NCBI GenBank assembly: GCA_050701115.1
Contig: JBOHER010000379.1
Location: 1-13,411, forward strand
DNA: 13,411 bases
Direction: 5' to 3'
DNA from: JBOHER01 sp050701115
GTDB taxonomy: Bacteria; Actinomycetota; Actinomycetes; Mycobacteriales; Pseudonocardiaceae
Notes under the pieces: generated by a model
The model's database searches: none
What the model was told of the DNA's origin: nothing
Seen by the model: the letters and a program-made list of their open reading frames with translations, nothing else
Shown here: one piece after another, positions 8,303 through 13,411 of the stretch
Layout: the number at the start of each line of letters is the position of its first letter
Position numbering within the stretch: the first letter of the stretch is position 1
Made by a program: the position numbers and the translations under genes

Positions 8303-9847
8303 ATGGCCTCGGTGCGCAGCGTGGTTGACCGGGTTGGACCCACGCTGCTGCACGCCGTCACACTGCCGGAGGACGGCGCAAGCGTGTCCGACGTCGTGAT
8401 CGCGGAAGCCGGCCCGCACGCGCGTATCTCAGCAGGTGACCTGGTGCTCGCGGTCACCACCAGCACCGCGGATGCGGCGGTCGCACTTGTGCGAGAGTGC
8501 GCAGAGCGGCACGCTGCCGCGGTCCTGTTCAAACCTCCAATGGCCGCGCGGGCACGAGTGCGGAAGGCGGCAAGGTCGGCGGGTATCGGCCTGATCGAGG
8601 TGCACGCGCACACCTCGTGGGCGCAGCTGGTGTGGTTGCTGCGCACCGTGCTGGACGCGCTGGCCGATGAGTCGGACACCGGCGAAGGCGGCGAGGCCGA
8701 GGCGGCCGACTTGTTCCGGCTCGCCGACGCCGCGGCCTCGGTCGTCGACGCGCCGGTGACCATCGAGGACACCAACTCGCGGGTCCTCGCCTACTCCGCG
8801 CGCCAGGACCTCACCGATCCCGCCCGGGTGTCGACGATCATGGGCAGGCGCATTCCCGACGACGTGCTCGCCCGGTTCCGCTCGCGCGGGGTGTTCCGCG
8901 AGTTGTCCAAGGGCAGGCAGACGATCTTCGTGCCTGCCCAGCAGGACGGCACGCTGCCGCGCCTGATCGTGCCGATCCGGATGGGCGGCGAACTGCTCGG
9001 CTCGATGTGGGCAGTGGTGGACGGCCCGGTGTCGGAAGAACGTGCGGCCGCGTTCGCCGACGCCGCGCCGGTGGTCGCCGTGCACCTGCTCCGCAGGCGC
9101 GCGCACACCGGCGCCCAGCGACACGCATCGGCCGAACTGCTCCGCTCGGTGCTGGATGGCAAGGCAAGCCCGCGCCGCGCCACCGCGGAACTCGGCCTCC
9201 TCGACGCCCCGCATCGCGTTGTCGCGATCGACGCGGGCCAAGAAGGCGTGCGGCTGGCGCTGCTGGAACGCATCACCAGAGGGATCGGCAGGCACACTCC
9301 TGGCTGCGAGATCGGCACCCTGCTGTACATCACGGTGCCCGATGACGCGGACAACCCCGGCTGGCCGGAGCTCCGCCGCATGCTCGGCAAGCGCGCGATC
9401 GACGAGAAGGGGCAATTGCGCGCCGCCGCGGGCACCGCGCGGCCGGTCAATGAGCTAGCCCGCTCCCGCGCCGAAGCGGAGGAAGCGCTCAGCCTGCTCC
9501 GCGCCGGGCTTGCCCCTGGCCCGGTGGTCGGCTTCGATGAGGTGTGGACCGCCGTAGCACTGCACCGGGTGGCCACCGCGGCAGGCGGCTCCCTCGCCAT
9601 CGAGCTGGGCCCGGTGGGGATGCTGCGCGAGCACGACCGGACCAAGCACACCGACTACGTGGACACGCTCTACGCCTGGCTTCGCCATCCCGGTGACCCG
9701 CGCGCGGCGGCGCGAGAACTGCGGATACATCCCAACACCCTCCGGTATCGGATGCGCAAGGCGCTCGAGGTCAGCGGGCTGGATCTGGACGACGCCGATA
9801 CCCGGCTGGCCCTGCTGGCGCAGCTGATCACGCTGCGCTGGTCGTAA
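8303..9847 (+). CDS. PucR-family transcriptional regulator, AdeR-like
   Basis: A 514-residue regulator. The N-terminal PucR-type domain (about 6-120) includes VSDVVIAEAGP, GDLVLAVTTS and AAAVLFKPPM. A central GAF-like/sensor region (about 135-265) contains ASVVDAPVTIEDTNSRVLAY and LIVPIRMGGELLGSMWAVVD. The C-terminal helix-turn-helix of the family (HTH_30, about 465-510) has DPRAAARELRIHPNTLRYRM followed by the usual RLALLAQL helix. I choose ATG 8303 because a -10 box sits just before it and the family usually begins close to this point; GTG 8246 would add 19 residues but lies in a palindrome. It reads toward ald, 125 bases downstream. In Bacillus subtilis the PucR-family protein AdeR activates ald, so this one probably senses alanine or a related signal and controls ald. 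That link is by analogy and adjacency. Confidence 0.88.
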   Translation: MASVRSVVDRVGPTLLHAVTLPEDGASVSDVVIAEAGPHARISAGDLVLAVTTSTADAAVALVRECAERHAAAVLFKPPMAARARVRKAARSAGIGLIEVHAHTSWAQLVWLLRTVLDALADESDTGEGGEAEAADLFRLADAAASVVDAPVTIEDTNSRVLAYSARQDLTDPARVSTIMGRRIPDDVLARFRSRGVFRELSKGRQTIFVPAQQDGTLPRLIVPIRMGGELLGSMWAVVDGPVSEERAAAFADAAPVVAVHLLRRRAHTGAQRHASAELLRSVLDGKASPRRATAELGLLDAPHRVVAIDAGQEGVRLALLERITRGIGRHTPGCEIGTLLYITVPDDADNPGWPELRRMLGKRAIDEKGQLRAAAGTARPVNELARSRAEAEEALSLLRAGLAPGPVVGFDEVWTAVALHRVATAAGGSLAIELGPVGMLREHDRTKHTDYVDTLYAWLRHPGDPRAAARELRIHPNTLRYRMRKALEVSGLDLDDADTRLALLAQLITLRWS

Positions 9848-9856
9848 CCTGGTATT

Positions 9857-9890
9857 GTGCTGCCAGCACTATTCCTCAAGGTCAATATTG
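9857..9890 (+). promoter_or_regulatory. Inverted repeats upstream of ald, candidate regulator sites
   Basis: Within the 125-base gap before ald, 9857-9869 is a perfect GTGCT-GCC-AGCAC inverted repeat and 9883-9890 is the 8-base palindrome CAATATTG. Both sit in a relatively AT-rich stretch about 85-115 bases before the start codon, a usual place for activator binding. TATTG occurs in or beside both and also in the spacer of the palindrome ahead of the PucR gene. No convincing -35/-10 pair was found. Confidence 0.35.
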
Positions 9891-9972
9891 TCGCAGCAGA
9901 ACGATGACTCGGGCCGCAAAGTGGGTAACCGTGGTGCACAACACCCCGTGAACCACAAGCTTGGAGGATGCC

Positions 9973-11091
9973 GTGCGCATCGCAGTCCCCCGCGAGATCA
10001 AGAAGCACGAATACCGGGTCGCGCTGACTCCGGCCGGGGTGCACGAGTTGACCGGACGCGGCCACGATGTGTTCGTCGAGGCGGATGCGGGCATCGGGTC
10101 CGCGATCAGCGACGAGGAATACCTCGCCGCCGGAGCGAAGGTGCTGGCCAGCGCCGATGAGGTCTGGGCGGAGGGCGAGCTCGTGCTCAAGGTCAAGGAG
10201 CCGATCGCCCCCGAGTATGCGAGGCTCCGGCAAGACCAGGTGCTGTTCACCTACCTCCACCTTGCCGCCGACCGCGAGCTGACCAGCGCCCTGCTGGACG
10301 CGGGCACCACCGCCATCGCCTACGAGACGGTGCAGTCCGAATCCGGTGCGTTGCCGCTGCTGGCGCCGATGTCCGAGGTCGCAGGCAGGCTGGCGCCGCA
10401 GGTGGGATCATTCGCGCTGTTGAAGCCCAACGGCGGGCGCGGCGTGCTGCCGGGCGGGATTCCCGGCGTGCATCCGGCCCGCGTCGTGGTGATCGGCGGC
10501 GGTGTGGCCGGAGTGAACGCGGCCCGGATCGCGCTGGGCATGGGCTCCGATGTCGAGGTGCTGGACACCAACGTGGACCGGCTGCGTCAGATCGACCGTG
10601 AATTCGATGGCCGCATCCGCACCGTGACGTCGAACATCCTCAGCCTGGAGCAGGCTGTCCTGGAAGCCGACCTCGTCATCGGCGCCGTGCTGGTGCCGGG
10701 CGCGAAGGCGCCGAAGCTGGTGAGCAACGCCCTGGTGGCCAGGATGAAGCCGGGTAGCGTGCTGGTGGACATCTCCATCGACCAGGGTGGTTGCTTCGAA
10801 GACTCGCGGCCGACCACGCACGACGAGCCGACCTATCAGGTGCACAACTCGGTGTTCTACTGCGTGGCGAACATGCCGGGCGCGGTGCCGAGGACCTCTA
10901 CCTACGGCCTGACCAATGTGACGCTGCCCTACGCTGTGGCGATCGCCGAGCACGGCTGGCACGCCGCGCTGCGCGCGGACGCCAGCCTGGCCAAGGGGCT
11001 CAACACCCACGCGGGAGCGCTGACCAACGCACCCGTCGCCGACGCCCACCACTTGCCGCACACCGCCTTGGAGACCCTGCTCAGCAGCTGA
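9973..11091 (+). CDS. ald: Alanine dehydrogenase
   Basis: NAD-dependent L-alanine dehydrogenase (372 aa, normal length), reversibly converting L-alanine to pyruvate and ammonia. Residues known from the M. tuberculosis enzyme are all present at the same numbers: Arg15 in EYRVALTP, Lys75 in LKVKEP and His96 in LFTYLHL for substrate binding, the nucleotide loop VIGGGVAG at 173-180, Asp198 at the end of the second strand for the NAD ribose, and catalytic Asp270 in DISIDQGG. The start is GTG 9973-9975, with GGAGG five bases upstream; a TTG at 9961 is in frame but overlaps the ribosome site. It follows the PucR regulator in the same direction and is closed by a strong hairpin. Expected to let the cell use alanine as a carbon and nitrogen source, and possibly to recycle NADH under low oxygen as in mycobacteria (family knowledge). 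Confidence 0.97.
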   Translation: MRIAVPREIKKHEYRVALTPAGVHELTGRGHDVFVEADAGIGSAISDEEYLAAGAKVLASADEVWAEGELVLKVKEPIAPEYARLRQDQVLFTYLHLAADRELTSALLDAGTTAIAYETVQSESGALPLLAPMSEVAGRLAPQVGSFALLKPNGGRGVLPGGIPGVHPARVVVIGGGVAGVNAARIALGMGSDVEVLDTNVDRLRQIDREFDGRIRTVTSNILSLEQAVLEADLVIGAVLVPGAKAPKLVSNALVARMKPGSVLVDISIDQGGCFEDSRPTTHDEPTYQVHNSVFYCVANMPGAVPRTSTYGLTNVTLPYAVAIAEHGWHAALRADASLAKGLNTHAGALTNAPVADAHHLPHTALETLLSS

Positions 11092-11149
11092 TCCGTTGCC
11101 GCGATGGGCGGTCTGCAACTACCAATCGTGCGGAAACTCGCCGCTAAGG

Positions 11150-11194
11150 GGCGGCCCGCTCGACCAGCCTGGGGGTCACTGGGAACGGGCCGCC
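11150..11194 (+). terminator. Long GC hairpin after ald
   Basis: GGCGGCCCG (11150-11158) and CGGGCCGCC (11186-11194) form a perfect 9-pair stem. The 27-base loop can itself pair CCAG with CTGG. Flanking AAGG and CCTCTT extend the complementarity imperfectly. It lies 59 bases after the ald stop and has no T tract, like many actinobacterial terminators. A weaker hairpin (TTCGCC against GGCGGA, near 11224-11246) follows. The rest of the 295-base gap to the ABC gene shows no gene; no clear promoter for the ABC genes was found. Confidence 0.55.
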
Positions 11195-11386
11195 ACCTCT
11201 TAGCTTAAGGAACATCCGGGGTTTTCGCCGCACTCAGGGCGGAGAATTTCGAGGGGACTTCCAGATCAGCCAAATGGGCACCTCACCCACACCGAGGACG
11301 CCCACAGCCGACCCAGCACACACGCCTGCCACGTCCGGTGCGGCAAGATGGCGCACGAAGAACGCGTGTGCGAGCAGGGAGGCGAT

Positions 11387-12432
<1,046 letters not shown>

Positions 12433-12433
<1 letters not shown>

Positions 12434-13341
12434 TGGGCAGGCTCATCAAAGCGGAGTTCCGCAAGGTGCTCACCACCAAACTGTGGTGGGCGCTGATGAT
12501 CCCGACGGTGCTGGTCGCCGTCGGATGGGCGTGGGGTTTCTCCGCACTGGCAACGGGAATCGCCAACGACGTCAGCAGCGACCCGATCTTCCAGCAAGCG
12601 GGCGTGAACTTCGACGACATCTCGTGGTCGGCTCTCGCGTTCACTCGCGCGATCAACATCGCGACCATCTTCCCGATGGTCTTCGGCGCACTCGCGATAG
12701 CCAGTGAGATCAGCAGGAAGACCATCACCACGAGCTTCCTGACCGCACCGAATCGCTCGATGCTGCTCAGCGCGAAAGCCATCACCTACCTGCTGTGGGG
12801 CGCCATCTACGGCCTGGTGGTGGTGGCGGCCGCGACCGCCGGGTTGCTGCTCGGCTCAGGCGAGAGTCATCTGGTCGACTTCGGTGCCTGGCTGCCCATA
12901 GCCGCGTCGGGGGTGCTCTCCTGCGTGCTGTGGACCCTGCTGGGGCTCGGCGTCGGCGCCCTGATCGGCTCGCCGGTCGGCAGCCTGGTGCTGCTGCTCA
13001 TCTACGCCCTGCTGGTCGGACCGGTGAGCGAGTTCCTGCTGGCCGGATTGGCCGAAGGCGGTACCAACCTGGCCGGGTGGATGCCGAACGGGTCGGCCAA
13101 CGGCTTGACCGGATCGACGGCGGCAAACGTCATCGTCGGGCAGATTCAGGATCTCGCGAACAGCACCGGCGCAGGCGCTATCCCGGCGGACATCCGGGAA
13201 CCGTTCGAGGAAGCTGTGCGCTGGGCCGCTGGTGCGCCAGGCGCTCTGGCCCTCTGGGCAAGCGGCCTGGTCTTCTTCGGCTGGACCATGGTGCTGTTCG
13301 CGGGCGGCCTGTTCCGCACCCAGACGCGCGACATCACCTGA
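12433..13341 (+). CDS. ABC-2 type transporter permease
   Basis: Membrane subunit (302 aa) partnering the upstream ATPase. After a short basic cytoplasmic start (GRLIKAEFRKVLTTK) six hydrophobic stretches are visible, near residues 18-40, 74-92, 116-141, 153-179, 182-206 and 270-294. The loop after the second, SEISRKTITTSFLTAPNRS (91-109), is the charged segment typical of ABC-2 permeases of this kind (ER.RGT-like region). An external loop of about 60 residues (207-265) precedes the last helix. The ATG at 12433 shares its A with the ATPase stop (TGATG); an ATG 18 bases upstream is in frame but lies inside the ATPase gene, without better support. Length and topology suit a half-exporter that dimerises. 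No dedicated regulator or substrate gene is visible in the window. Confidence 0.9.
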
Positions 13342-13382
13342 TCGGCCGGTCAAGGGCGAAGGAGGGTCGCGAACGGGGTGCT

Positions 13383-13411
13383 GAAGGTGGCCTTCGGTGC
13401 CGCTGCGGCAC
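13383..13411. repeat. Paired short inverted repeats at the window end
   Basis: GAAGG-TGG-CCTTC (13383-13395) is directly followed by GTGCCG-CTG-CGGCAC (13397-13411), which runs to the last base. This resembles one arm and the centre of a larger GC-rich palindrome cut by the window edge. It lies 42 bases past the permease stop and could act as a transcription terminator. Confidence 0.4.

Noticed and set aside
8429..9415. 328-codon minus-strand open frame opposite the PucR gene
   Set aside because: The plus frame has full PucR architecture; the minus frame is Arg/His/Gly-rich without motifs.

Overview
The window is high-GC actinobacterial DNA. GTG and TTG starts are common, G/C is strongly preferred at third codon positions, and an accD1-accA1-fadE-type cluster sits beside a TetR gene. 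Gene content, a PucR-ald pair and GC-rich hairpin repeats suggest a member of the Pseudonocardiaceae (Amycolatopsis, Saccharopolyspora or a relative). The family-level placement is inference.

Layout. Positions 1-518 hold no gene I can support. Positions 519-795 (minus) are a decayed remnant of a PHA-synthase-like alpha/beta hydrolase, separated by a 21-base tandem repeat from a minus-strand catabolic operon (885-5652). That operon encodes a 3-methylcrotonyl-CoA carboxylase carboxyltransferase subunit, its biotin carboxylase/carrier subunit and an acyl-CoA dehydrogenase, with GTGA stop/start overlaps at both junctions. A divergent TetR gene (5846-6433) is coupled by an ATGA overlap to a small unknown protein (6430-6948). 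Two copies of a GTTA-N8-TAAC dyad lie in the divergent promoter region.

The middle (6956-8240, minus) has a Uma2-family nuclease-fold gene and two tandem hot-dog thioesterase genes that are both broken. One has an out-of-frame internal deletion and the other an in-frame TAA. Facing away from them is a PucR-family regulator (8303-9847) that looks leaderless and has a GTGAG-N5-CTCAC palindrome just upstream. It is followed by alanine dehydrogenase ald (9973-11091), an arrangement that recalls the AdeR-ald system of Bacillus. A large GC-rich hairpin follows ald. A two-gene ABC-2 type exporter (11387-13341) closes the window, which ends inside what looks like a palindromic repeat.

How the genes work together. 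The carboxylase operon with its TetR neighbour fits leucine/branched-chain acyl-CoA breakdown, feeding acetyl-CoA and acetoacetate. The PucR-ald pair fits alanine use as a carbon and nitrogen source. The most notable findings are the paired thioesterase pseudogenes, the duplicated TetR operator, the SCAD-type (not isovaleryl-CoA-dehydrogenase-type) catalytic residue of the dehydrogenase, and the leaderless PucR promoter with its palindrome. I did not find a clear new defence or mobile system here.
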